Origin: an uncultured Gloeocapsa sp.
Lineage (GTDB): Bacteria > Cyanobacteriota > Cyanobacteriia > Cyanobacteriales > Gloeocapsaceae
Assembly (NCBI GenBank): GCA_937930495.1
Contig: CALGKL010000189.1
Span: 1 to 6,810 of the forward strand
Direction: 5' to 3'
Length of the DNA stretch: 6,810 nucleotides
Of this stretch, positions 1 through 5,610 are shown one piece after another. How positions within the stretch are numbered: position 1 is the stretch's first letter; each line of letters begins with the position of its first letter. The notes below the pieces were generated by a model. It was not told the origin of the DNA. It ran no database searches and worked only from the letters and a program-made list of their open reading frames with translations. Both the position numbers and the translations under genes were made by a program.

Positions 1-95
1 TCGACAGAGATTTAAATGGGGCGCGAGGGATATTCCTTCGTGCAGTGGTTGATACGCCATGCTTGAGAGAACATCTTAAGTTTAGTATTTGTTAG
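1..95 (+). CDS. tnpB: 3' end of a TnpB-like (IS200/IS605 OrfB family) transposase-associated nuclease gene, cut by the window edge
   Basis: Reading from base 3 gives 30 residues before a TAG stop at 93-95. They begin DRDLNGARGIFLRA and end LREHLKFSIC. The D-R-D-x-N-x-A/G-R pattern followed by I-(F/L)-L-R-A is the C-terminal RuvC block that follows the zinc finger in TnpB proteins, and an Asp in it is catalytic in the family. The DTP-x-LR tail also resembles TnpB proteins common in cyanobacteria. TnpB is an RNA-guided DNA nuclease that helps keep IS200/IS605-type elements in place. Its guide RNA (omega/reRNA) usually overlaps the 3' end of the gene and runs to the right end of the element, so that RNA could lie here and just downstream. 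The rest of the gene lies outside the window, so whether it is intact is unknown. The call rests on about 30 residues. Confidence 0.72.
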   Translation, partial: DRDLNGARGIFLRAVVDTPCLREHLKFSIC

Positions 96-200
96 CTTTT
101 GTTAGCGAAAAAGTATCGGTTAGAAGTTAATTACTATAACTGAACTCCTTTACTCCTATAATAATTAAGTCAGTTACCGTTAAAGAGTAAAAAATTAGCG
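96..200 (+). other. Intergenic stretch between tnpB tail and atpC; may hold the element's right end and the 3' part of its guide RNA
   Basis: No coding frame is supported here. What can be seen is a GTTAGC direct repeat (91-96 and 101-106), a weak stem CTTTT/AAAAG (96-100 with 109-113), and a 7-bp inverted repeat TAACTGA (137-143) / TCAGTTA (170-176). In known IS200/IS605 elements the right end carries a subterminal hairpin and the guide RNA ends at the element border. No hairpin here is strong enough to fix that border. IS605-type insertion makes no target duplication, so none is expected. Confidence 0.35.
157..162 (+). promoter_or_regulatory. Candidate -10 box for atpC
   Basis: A perfect TATAAT lies 38 bp before the atpC start codon. 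No good -35 hexamer is found 16-18 bp upstream, so the call rests on the -10 alone in AT-rich DNA. A local promoter would make sense because the expected upstream partner atpB is not adjacent. The best ribosome-site match before atpC is a weak AAAGAG at 182-187. Confidence 0.35.
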
Positions 201-617
201 ATGCCATTAAACGTAAGAGTAATTACCCCGGATAAAATTGTCTGGGACGATGACGCGCAAGAAATAGTCTTACCTAGCACTACTGGGCAATTAGGGGTAC
301 TCCCTGGTCACGCTCCCCTGACTACGGCTTTAAGCGCAGGAGTAATGCGTATTCGTCTGGAGAGGGAATGGAAAAATATTGCTCTGATGGGTGGTTTTGC
401 CCTGGTTGAGGACAATGAAGTTAAAATCTTAGTCAATGGAGCGGAAATGGGGGAATCTATAGACCTAGAAGCAGCTCGCACTGAATATGAAAAAGCACAA
501 AAAGAATATAACGAGTCACTCAAAAGCGGGACCCGTCAACAACAGATCCAAAAAACCCAGGCTATGAAAAAAGCCAGAGTGCGCTTTCAAGCAGCTGGTG
601 GTCTGGTCAAAGACTAG
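201..617 (+). CDS. atpC: F1Fo ATP synthase epsilon subunit
   Basis: The 138-residue product has the usual length for a cyanobacterial or chloroplast epsilon subunit. The N-terminal beta-sandwich (about residues 1-84) carries the family signature around [10 protein letters not shown] (31-40) and the GGFALVEDN strand (64-72). Residues 88-136 form the charged helical hairpin that can extend into the F1 head and inhibit ATP hydrolysis. Epsilon sits on the gamma central stalk of F1 at the thylakoid or plasma membrane and couples rotation to catalysis. The ATG at 201 begins the canonical MxLxVRVITPD sequence, so the start is secure. In cyanobacteria atpC normally follows atpB directly. Here the upstream neighbour is a tnpB tail on the same strand, so the gene either has its own promoter or depends on read-through. 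The gene looks intact, and it converges with ycf65. Confidence 0.97.
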   Translation: MPLNVRVITPDKIVWDDDAQEIVLPSTTGQLGVLPGHAPLTTALSAGVMRIRLEREWKNIALMGGFALVEDNEVKILVNGAEMGESIDLEAARTEYEKAQKEYNESLKSGTRQQQIQKTQAMKKARVRFQAAGGLVKD

Positions 618-630
618 AGTTAAGCTCAAA

Positions 631-655
631 AAGGAGGGACTGAGCGTCCCCCCTT
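631..655. terminator. Shared (bidirectional) hairpin terminator between atpC and ycf65
   Basis: AAGGAGGGAC (631-640) pairs with GTCCCCCCTT (646-655) around a 5-nt loop, with one A/C mismatch, giving a GC-rich stem. On the minus strand the stem is followed by CCTTTTTGAG, a usable U-tract, so it best terminates ycf65, whose stop is 15 bp before the stem. On the plus strand it lies 14 bp after the atpC stop but is followed only by TTGGCTT, a weak U-tract. The two genes converge here. Confidence 0.65.
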
Positions 656-669
656 GGCTTACCTGATGA

Positions 670-969
670 TTAGTTACTACCGCTAAAGACTACTTCAGGG
701 AATTGTTCCTGAGCTTGAGCCATAGTAGTTTTTTGACGGTTTTCTTGCCAAAAATTGATTACTTCTGTGACCTTGTTAAGAATTTCGATTTTCTCTGTTT
801 CAGTGATCCAGGTTTTTGAGTCTAATTCGTCTTTGAGTTGTTGCCAAGCGTCATTACGGGGCCAGAAAAAATAGGCAGTTAAAGGGCTAGAACCTTTGCC
901 AACTACTTGATCTACTGCTATAGCTACATCTTTATCTAACCAGAGAACCTTTAAAATAAATCGAGACAA
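670..969 (-). CDS. ycf65: Small ribosomal subunit protein PSRP-3 / cS23 (Ycf65)
   Basis: The product matches the Ycf65/PSRP-3 family, a protein of the 30S subunit found in cyanobacteria and plastids. Diagnostic stretches are [23 protein letters not shown] (residues 4-26), [15 protein letters not shown] (28-42), and the C-terminal EVINFWQ (69-75) with FPEV near the end. From the TTG at 969 the protein has 99 residues and starts (M)[11 protein letters not shown], as family members do. The open frame has no ATG. It extends only to a stop at 994-996, and a second TTG at 981 would add MEVS, but that TTG overlaps the Shine-Dalgarno sequence GGAGGT (979-974). That sequence sits 4-5 nt before the TTG at 969, so 969 is preferred. 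The gene lies 68 bp downstream of the glycosyltransferase gene on the same strand and converges with atpC. Confidence 0.93.
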   Translation of the reverse strand: MSRFILKVLWLDKDVAIAVDQVVGKGSSPLTAYFFWPRNDAWQQLKDELDSKTWITETEKIEILNKVTEVINFWQENRQKTTMAQAQEQFPEVVFSGSN

Positions 970-973
970 TGAC

Positions 974-979
974 ACCTCC
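974..979 (-). promoter_or_regulatory. Ribosome binding site that decides the ycf65 start
   Basis: On the minus strand GGAGGT is followed by GTCA and then TTG at 969-967. This is the strongest Shine-Dalgarno match near the 5' end of the frame. It falls inside the longer open frame starting at TTG 981, which has no match of its own. It therefore supports translation from the inner TTG, with a slightly short spacer. Confidence 0.6.
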
Positions 980-1025
980 AATGGATGCTTTAATTAAGAT
1001 CTATAAAAAAACAATACAACATTTG

Positions 1026-1031
1026 ATTATA
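1026..1031 (-). promoter_or_regulatory. Candidate -10 box for ycf65
   Basis: A perfect TATAAT on the minus strand lies between the glycosyltransferase stop (1038-1040) and the ycf65 start, 57 nt before the TTG at 969. A TTGATT at 1057-1052 could serve as a -35, but the 20-nt spacing is long. The box is flanked by AGATCTA direct repeats (997-1003 and 1034-1040). The ribosomal protein gene may therefore be transcribed on its own as well as from upstream. Confidence 0.35.
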
Positions 1032-1037
1032 ACAGAT

Positions 1038-1814
1038 CTAACGGTAATAAAAATCAAATTCTTGTAAAGCGAGTAATCTAGTTTTGTTGAGTCGATAGTG
1101 GTACATTAATCTGCGTTGCCATAATTGCCAGATTGTTTTCTCTCTACGACTTTGGGAAGCGTCTAGGTGTTGTTTAGCTTGGTTGAGTTGTTCCCAAGTT
1201 GCTGAGCGACTAACGGTGAATCCTGTTTTTAAAGCGGCTAAGCCAATAATATTACCACTACCTGCGTAAACACCTCGTAACTCCAGATAGGTACCTATTT
1301 TACCCCACCAGTACAGAAATTCCTCTTCTTGACCTTGATGACGGGAGATAATGATTAAAGCTTCGCCGACAAAAACACTTTTTGCTAAATCTAGATTTAA
1401 TTTAGTAGCAATTTTAGCCAATTTGGGTAATCTTTCTGGGGTATATTTCTGGACATGGGGAATCAATGGTTCATTAAAAGCACCAATGACACCAGGACTA
1501 GTTTCTATAGATTGGGGAAGAATGTTAATAATTCGGGTATCAGCGTCAATAAAAATAGCGGTTACAAACCTAGATAAGGCTTCTCGAAAAACAAAACGTT
1601 TATCATGATAGCAATGTAAGATACCAGTTTGTTGCAACCAAAAAGGGATGATATTCTCACAACCTGTAAAATCTGAGGGTAAATCAGTACCAACAACTAG
1701 TTTAATTCCAGGAGCATAACGCTGTAAATCTTCAGCTAAGGTCTTAGTCATGAGACGATAGGGAGTACCTAAAGCTAGGGTACAAAAACAGTAATTGGTG
1801 AGTGACTGGTTCAT
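1038..1814 (-). CDS. Putative GT-A-fold glycosyltransferase
   Basis: The 258-residue product starts MNQSLTNYCFCTLALGTPYRL. It looks like a nucleotide-sugar-dependent transferase. There is an N-terminal beta-strand plus helix (about residues 7-45), then FVFREALSRF-x5-FIDADTRI (74-95), in which D90-A-D92 fits the metal/nucleotide-binding DxD motif. A later acceptor-side region includes VFVGEALIIIS (147-157) and YAGSGNIIGLAALKTGF (183-199). There is no signal peptide or membrane segment, so a cytosolic enzyme is likely. The sugar donor and acceptor cannot be told from sequence. The open frame extends upstream to an ATG at 1883, but that would overlap the divergent HAD gene and add 23 residues unlike the domain, so the ATG at 1814 is chosen. 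It has no recognisable Shine-Dalgarno. The C-terminus (about 225-258) is basic and aromatic. The family assignment comes mainly from the DxD context and overall pattern. Confidence 0.6.
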   Translation of the reverse strand: MNQSLTNYCFCTLALGTPYRLMTKTLAEDLQRYAPGIKLVVGTDLPSDFTGCENIIPFWLQQTGILHCYHDKRFVFREALSRFVTAIFIDADTRIINILPQSIETSPGVIGAFNEPLIPHVQKYTPERLPKLAKIATKLNLDLAKSVFVGEALIIISRHQGQEEEFLYWWGKIGTYLELRGVYAGSGNIIGLAALKTGFTVSRSATWEQLNQAKQHLDASQSRREKTIWQLWQRRLMYHYRLNKTRLLALQEFDFYYR

Positions 1815-1845
1815 GCTAAATTGAAAAAAATTATGTTTAAATTCT
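1815..1845. promoter_or_regulatory. 31-bp divergent intergenic region between the glycosyltransferase and HAD genes
   Basis: The two start codons face away from each other across 31 AT-rich bases. Neither gene has a Shine-Dalgarno match here. -10-like hexamers occur in both directions: TATGTT on the plus strand and CATAAT on the minus strand. The -35 region of each promoter would have to lie inside the opposite gene. Leaderless or near-leaderless transcripts would fit this spacing, or at least one promoter lies within the neighbouring coding region. Confidence 0.35.
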
Positions 1846-2595
1846 ATGAAACCAATTATAGTATTTGATATAGATGGTGTCATTCGCGATGTAAGTGGCT
1901 CTTATCGACGGGCTTTGGCTGATACAGTGGAAAAATTTACCCAAGGTCATTATCGTCCCACCATGGAGGATATCGATACACTTAAAAGCGAGGGACTTTG
2001 GAATAATGATTGGGAAGCGTCTCGAGAATTATGCCATCGCTATTGGCAATCCCAAGGAATCACCCCTAACCTGGATTATACTGAGATGGTGGCTTTTTTC
2101 CAATCTCGTTATCGAGGTACTAATCCCCTGGATTGGGATGGTTATATTACTACTGAACCTCTTTTGGTAACTAAAGCCTATTTTGAGGAACTGACTAATC
2201 AAGATCTTCTCTGGGGGTTTTTTAGTGGTGCAACTAGAGGCTCAGCAGAATACATTCTCCAAAAACGTCTTGGTCTGGAAAATCCCGTCTTGGTAGCGAT
2301 GGAAGATGCTCCAGGTAAACCTAATCCAACTGGTTTATTCAAGGTAGTTAAACAATTGACTACAGAATTGGCTCCGGTTATTTATGTTGGAGATACGGTA
2401 GCTGATATGTTTACTGTCCAAGAAGCTAAAAAGCAAGAATCTGAGCGACAATGGATAGGGGTAGGGATTATCCCCCCACATTTATATTCTCACTCCGATA
2501 AACATCAAGTACAACTCCTCGAAGGGGGAGGAACTATTGTTCTTGATTCGGTAGAAAAGTTAACCATTGAGGTAGTTAAGGATTTACTGCAATGA
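1846..2595 (+). CDS. HAD-superfamily hydrolase, subfamily IA (TIGR01548-like), probable phosphatase
   Basis: All four HAD motifs are present in this 249-residue protein. Motif I is VFDIDGVIRD, with nucleophile D8 and acid/base D10. Motif II is FFSGATRGS, with S127. Motif III is the lysine K158 in APGKPNP. Motif IV is GDTVADM, with D183 and D187. The helical cap between residues of about 15 and 100 (LWNNDWEAS, CHRYW) places it in subfamily I with an alpha-helical C1 cap. It resembles the cyanobacterial/haloarchaeal group modelled as TIGR01548, assigned here from memory of the family. The expected reaction is Mg-dependent hydrolysis of a phosphate monoester in the cytosol; the substrate is not established. 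The ATG at 1846 directly precedes the KPIIVFDIDG strand, so the start is good, though it lacks a clear Shine-Dalgarno. Its stop overlaps the start of the PspA-like gene (ATGA), so the two are probably co-translated. Confidence 0.85.
   Translation: MKPIIVFDIDGVIRDVSGSYRRALADTVEKFTQGHYRPTMEDIDTLKSEGLWNNDWEASRELCHRYWQSQGITPNLDYTEMVAFFQSRYRGTNPLDWDGYITTEPLLVTKAYFEELTNQDLLWGFFSGATRGSAEYILQKRLGLENPVLVAMEDAPGKPNPTGLFKVVKQLTTELAPVIYVGDTVADMFTVQEAKKQESERQWIGVGIIPPHLYSHSDKHQVQLLEGGGTIVLDSVEKLTIEVVKDLLQ
2578..2582 (+). promoter_or_regulatory. Ribosome binding site of the PspA-like gene, inside the HAD gene
   Basis: AAGGA lies 9 nt before the ATG at 2592, within the last codons of the HAD gene. Together with the ATGA stop/start overlap it supports translation of the second gene from the same message, by coupling or by direct initiation. 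Confidence 0.5.
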
Positions 2596-3206
2596 GTCTA
2601 TTCGATCGCCTGGTTAATGTAGTGCGTAGCAATTTAAATAGTCTGCTACGAGAAGGGGAAGACCCCGAGAAAATTATTGAAGCTACTATCGAAGAATTAG
2701 AGCAGCAAGTAATCTCTCAACGTCAGTCTCTAGCAGGAGCGATCGCTCTGCAAAAACGTACAGAACGTCAAAGTAATCAGTATCAAGCACAAGCACAGGA
2801 GTGGTATCGTCGCGCCCAAATAGCTTTAAGACAAGGACAAGAACAACTAGCTAAAGACTGTTTACAAAGACGTCAAGCTTATCTCCAACAAGCCCAATTA
2901 CTAGATAATCAGATTACCTCTCAATTGACTATAATTGGTCAACTCAAAGAGCAATTGCGTTTGCTTGAGACGAAAGTTACGGAGATGAAGCTTAAAAAAG
3001 ATTTGTATTTAGCCAAATATCGCTCCGCTGCTACCTCTCAAACCCTAGCACAATTCAATCATCACCGGGTCCTCGACCAAATTGAGCAAAAAATTCTCGA
3101 ACTCGAAGCGCAAACAGAATTAAATCGAGATCCCCTAGAGGCTAAATTCCAAAATCTGGAAACCGAAGAAATCAAAAAACTCAAAGCCGAATTAGACAAG
3201 ATCTAA
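2592..3206 (+). CDS. Short PspA/IM30 (Vipp1)-like ESCRT-III family protein
   Basis: The 204-residue product follows the PspA/IM30 plan. It has an N-terminal amphipathic segment MSLFDRLVNVVRSNLNSLL (1-19), the EDPEKIIEATIEELEQQV start of the long hairpin (23-40), then IALQKRTERQ (51-60). The hairpin return has the typical ALRQGQEQLAKDCLQRR pattern (78-94). A continuous coiled-coil helix follows to about 145, then a shorter helix with QIEQKILELEAQ (163-174). PspA/IM30 proteins bind acidic membranes and form rods or rings that repair or remodel membrane. This protein lacks the C-terminal extension that marks Vipp1 (usually about 260 residues). It is also somewhat shorter than typical PspA (about 220), and its tail is polar and charged. 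It is better called PspA-like than Vipp1. The gene overlaps the HAD gene by 4 bp, suggesting one transcription unit, and converges with leuA. A HIP1 site sits in it at 2739. Confidence 0.85.
   Translation: MSLFDRLVNVVRSNLNSLLREGEDPEKIIEATIEELEQQVISQRQSLAGAIALQKRTERQSNQYQAQAQEWYRRAQIALRQGQEQLAKDCLQRRQAYLQQAQLLDNQITSQLTIIGQLKEQLRLLETKVTEMKLKKDLYLAKYRSAATSQTLAQFNHHRVLDQIEQKILELEAQTELNRDPLEAKFQNLETEEIKKLKAELDKI
2739..2746. repeat. HIP1 octamer GCGATCGC (one of four in the window)
   Basis: The perfect palindrome GCGATCGC occurs here and at 4349-4356, 5753-5760 and 6399-6406. All four lie inside genes. Near copies ending in CGATCGC are found around 3935, 5010 and 5566. HIP1 is over-represented in many cyanobacterial genomes, so it serves as a lineage marker. 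Four copies in 6.8 kb is far above chance for an AT-rich sequence. Confidence 0.9.
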
Positions 3207-3236
3207 TTCCCTTGTCATTTTCGGTTGAGACAATAA

Positions 3237-3257
3237 AACACCCCGATGTAGGGGGTT
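3237..3257. terminator. Hairpin terminator shared by the PspA-like gene and leuA, overlapping the leuA stop
   Basis: AAC plus CCCC (3237-3239 and 3241-3244, with A3240 bulged) pairs with GGGGGTT (3251-3257) around the loop GATGTA. On the minus strand the hairpin is followed by TGTTTTATTG, a fair U-rich tract for leuA termination. The right arm includes the first bases of the leuA TAA (3258-3256). On the plus strand it lies 30 bp after the PspA-like stop and is followed by AGATTTTG. It is probably bidirectional. Confidence 0.6.
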
Positions 3258-4845
3258 AGATTTTGACTTCGGTTTTCTGAGCTTGTAAAGCGCTATAAAG
3301 ACGATTCAAGGCGTTAAGATAAGCGCGAGCTGAAGCTACGATAATATCGGTGTCTGCCGCATGACCAGAGTAAATTCTGTCTTGATGACGTAAGCGGATC
3401 GTTACTTCTCCCATGGCGTCGATCCCCGCGGTAACCGATTGCACAGAAAACTCAATCAATTCGTTAGGCACTTTTACTACACGATTGATAGCTTTGTAGA
3501 CGGCGTCAACAGGTCCTGTACCTATAGCTGCGTCGGTAAGTTCTACCCCTTCAGGATTACGAATAGTTACGGTAGCCGTAGGACGAGAATGATCCCCACA
3601 AGATACCTGGACTAATTCTAAACGAAAGAGTTCGGGGACTTGGTGTATTTCGTCGTTGATGATCGCTTGTAAATCCCAATCGGTGATTTCTTTCTTTTTA
3701 TCGGCAATTTCTTTAAAAGCAACAAAAGCGTTATTGAGTTCGGTCTCTGAAAGGTCAAAACCTAACTCTTTGAGACGGGTACGAAAGGCGTTACGACCTG
3801 AATGTTTCCCGAGGACGATTTGGTTGTTGGTTAACCCAATGGATTGAGCGTCCATGATCTCGTAGGTTAGCTTATGTTTGAGGACTCCGTCTTGGTGAAT
3901 ACCTGATTCGTGAGCAAAAGCGTTAGAGCCAACGATCGCTTTATTGGGTTGTACCATCATTCCCGTTAAATTAGACACCAGTCGGGAGGTTTTATAAATA
4001 CAGGTGGTATCGATATTGGTCAGAGGTTCTGTGGATTCGGGTGGACGTCCCAAAAAGGGGTTAAAATATTGACGGCGTACGTGTAGAGCCATGACTAACT
4101 CTTCTAGGGCTGCATTTCCTGCTCTTTCGCCGATTCCATTGATCGTACATTCTAGTTGTCTCGCGCCGTTTTTGATTGCTTCGAGGAAGTTAGCTACTGC
4201 TAAACCCAAATCATTATGTCCATGGACGGAGATAATAGCGTTATTGATATTCGGTACGTTTTCTTTGATACCTCGAATTAGGGCTCCAAATTCACTAGGC
4301 GTGGTATAACCTACGGTATCGGGTATATTGACCGTGGTTGCGCCTGCGGCGATCGCTCTTTCGAGGACTTGATAGAGGAATTCTGGATCGCTTCTCCCTG
4401 CGTCTTCAGGGGAGAATTCCACGTCGTTGACGAAGGATTTAGCATAAGCTACCATGTCTGGTACTATAGCTAATACTTCTTGACGGGTTTTTTTGAGCTT
4501 ATATTCCATATGGATATCAGATGTTGCCAGAAAGGTATGTATCCGCCCTTTCGCGGCTGGTTTAATCGCTTCTGCTGCTGTTTTGATATCTTGTTGGGTT
4601 GCTCTTGCTAGAGCGCAGATTGTTGGACCCGATTCTGTGCCTACTTCTTGAGCTACTTTTTGGACTGCGTTAAAATCCCCTGGACTGGCGAAGGGGAATC
4701 CTGCTTCGATGATATCTACACCAAGACGTGCTAAGGCGCGAGCGATGGTGATTTTTTCTTCTACGTTTAGGGTAGCACCGGGGGATTGTTCCCCATCTCT
4801 GAGGGTAGTATCAAAGATAATGATCCGATCTGTTGAGTTGGTCAT
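3256..4845 (-). CDS. leuA: 2-isopropylmalate synthase
   Basis: This enzyme condenses acetyl-CoA with 2-oxoisovalerate, the first committed step of leucine synthesis, in the cytosol. From the ATG at 4845 the protein has 529 residues, normal for the family. The DRE-TIM barrel begins [17 protein letters not shown] (8-24), with catalytic R16 and metal ligand D12. Further landmarks are SPEDAGRSD (145-153), [11 protein letters not shown] (173-183), metal-binding HGHND (208-212), [13 protein letters not shown] (237-249) and GKHSGRNAF (346-354). The C-terminal regulatory domain (about 400-520) includes [15 protein letters not shown] and [16 protein letters not shown], so leucine feedback is expected. 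An open frame runs to an ATG at 4899, but that would overlap the upstream NYN gene and add 18 non-conserved residues. The ATG at 4845 has a purine-rich ribosome site. The gene follows the NYN gene by 28 bp on the same strand and is likely co-transcribed with it. Confidence 0.97.
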   Translation of the reverse strand: MTNSTDRIIIFDTTLRDGEQSPGATLNVEEKITIARALARLGVDIIEAGFPFASPGDFNAVQKVAQEVGTESGPTICALARATQQDIKTAAEAIKPAAKGRIHTFLATSDIHMEYKLKKTRQEVLAIVPDMVAYAKSFVNDVEFSPEDAGRSDPEFLYQVLERAIAAGATTVNIPDTVGYTTPSEFGALIRGIKENVPNINNAIISVHGHNDLGLAVANFLEAIKNGARQLECTINGIGERAGNAALEELVMALHVRRQYFNPFLGRPPESTEPLTNIDTTCIYKTSRLVSNLTGMMVQPNKAIVGSNAFAHESGIHQDGVLKHKLTYEIMDAQSIGLTNNQIVLGKHSGRNAFRTRLKELGFDLSETELNNAFVAFKEIADKKKEITDWDLQAIINDEIHQVPELFRLELVQVSCGDHSRPTATVTIRNPEGVELTDAAIGTGPVDAVYKAINRVVKVPNELIEFSVQSVTAGIDAMGEVTIRLRHQDRIYSGHAADTDIIVASARAYLNALNRLYSALQAQKTEVKI

Positions 4846-4852
4846 GTTATTG

Positions 4853-4863
4853 TTTCCTTCCTT
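4853..4863 (-). promoter_or_regulatory. leuA ribosome binding site that decides the start
   Basis: On the minus strand AAGGAAGGAAA lies 7 nt before the ATG at 4845 (10 nt from the GGAAGG core). It supports this ATG over the upstream in-frame ATGs at 4899, 4881 and 4869, which lie in or against the NYN gene. It also places leuA initiation just after the NYN stop. Confidence 0.6.
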
Positions 4864-4873
4864 ATACATATTT

Positions 4874-5410
4874 TTAATCATTTTTTTCGATATATTCACG
4901 AATATCGTTTAAGTCAACGTAACGATCCGTTGCGTTTCTTAATTCTCTGGCGATCATCCCTTCTGTAGAAACAACTGTTATATGGGTGTTTTTTGAGCGT
5001 AATAGTTCGATCGCTCTTTCAAAGTCTCCGTCACCACTAAATAAAATGACGCGATCGTATTGATCAACTGTATTAAACATATCTACGACTATTTCTATAT
5101 CTAAATTGGCTTTTTGAGAATATTTCCCCGAACTATCGTCATAATATTCTTTTAATATTTTCGTTCTGACGGTGTATCCTAAGCTAATTAAAGCATCTCG
5201 AAAACCTCTTTGATCTTGAGCGTCTTTTAACCCGGTATACCAAAAGGCATTGATTAAACTCACGTGAGGATCATTGGTAAAATAGGTTAGAACCCGACGT
5301 GGATCGAAAAACCATCCATTTTTTTGTTGGGCATAAAACATATTGTTTCCATCTACAAAAATCGATAATCTATCTCTTTTACACATAGGAAAGTTATTAG
5401 CATAATTCAT
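4874..5410 (-). CDS. LabA-like NYN-domain protein (PIN-like putative ribonuclease)
   Basis: The 178-residue product is essentially one NYN domain (DUF88/LabA group). Conserved acidic positions of this PIN-like fold are present: D20 in [10 protein letters not shown] (18-26), D104 and D110 in [11 protein letters not shown] (102-112), and D127/D129 in FSGDGDF (124-130). The [14 protein letters not shown] stretch (28-41) is also typical of the cyanobacterial LabA-like group. NYN proteins are metal-dependent nucleases or nucleic-acid-binding relatives. LabA of Synechococcus elongatus acts in negative feedback of circadian (KaiC-dependent) gene expression. Whether this protein is the true LabA or a paralogue cannot be settled here. 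Active-site residues look intact, so RNA cleavage is possible but inferred. The start could be the ATG at 5410 or an internal one at 5386 ([10 protein letters not shown]); neither has a strong Shine-Dalgarno. The gene lies directly upstream of leuA. Confidence 0.87.
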   Translation of the reverse strand: MNYANNFPMCKRDRLSIFVDGNNMFYAQQKNGWFFDPRRVLTYFTNDPHVSLINAFWYTGLKDAQDQRGFRDALISLGYTVRTKILKEYYDDSSGKYSQKANLDIEIVVDMFNTVDQYDRVILFSGDGDFERAIELLRSKNTHITVVSTEGMIARELRNATDRYVDLNDIREYIEKND

Positions 5411-5530
5411 ACAATTTGATGACCTAAGAATTTAATAAATATAAAACAAAGTCTAAGCTTAATCTATAATCTTAGCAAATTTTGCTTTAATCAGAGAAAG
5501 ATTAGACAATTGTATTATTTAAAGTTAATT

Positions 5531-5545
5531 CGGAGTTCAGAGTTC
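5531..5545. repeat. Short heptamer-type tandem repeat
   Basis: CGGAGTT is followed directly by CAGAGTT and a C, which is two imperfect copies of a 7-mer. A related GGAGTT follows at 5554-5559. Short heptanucleotide tandem repeats of this kind are frequent between genes in cyanobacteria. Only two to three units are present here, so it is a minimal example. Confidence 0.4.
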
Positions 5546-5562
5546 AAAGGAAAGGAGTTAAT

Positions 5563-5610
5563 CACGATCGCCCGCACCGTGTAGCGGATGTCGGCGACGT
5601 CGCCCTGGAC
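5563..5610. repeat. GC-rich palindromic patch, candidate interspersed repeat
   Basis: The patch is far richer in G+C than the AT-rich gap around it. It holds a perfect 12-bp palindrome GGCGACGTCGCC (5593-5604), a CCGC/GCGG pair (5572-5575 with 5583-5587 region), a TCGCC/GGCGA pair spanning the patch, and a near-HIP1 CGATCGCC at 5565. It lies just after the site-2 protease stop. There is no U-tract, so it does not look like an intrinsic terminator. Composition and self-complementarity suggest a mobile or interspersed palindromic repeat, but copy number cannot be seen from one window. Confidence 0.4.

Noticed and set aside
1351..1608. Plus-strand open frame inside the glycosyltransferase gene, and similar antisense frames inside leuA, atpC and the protease gene
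   Set aside because: They lie wholly opposite convincing genes, have no recognisable domain and lack ribosome sites. They are shadows of the real reading frames.
1815..1883. N-terminal extension of the glycosyltransferase to an ATG at 1883
   Set aside because: It would overlap the start of the divergent HAD gene by 38 bp and add 23 residues that do not look like the domain's first strand. The ATG at 1814 directly precedes the recognisable fold.
4846..4899. N-terminal extension of leuA to the ATG at 4899
   Set aside because: It overlaps the NYN coding end and adds non-conserved residues. The ATG at 4845 has its own ribosome site and gives the usual LeuA start and length.
5563..5610. GC-rich patch as an intrinsic terminator of the site-2 protease gene
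   Set aside because: The possible stems are interrupted and no U-tract follows on the minus strand.
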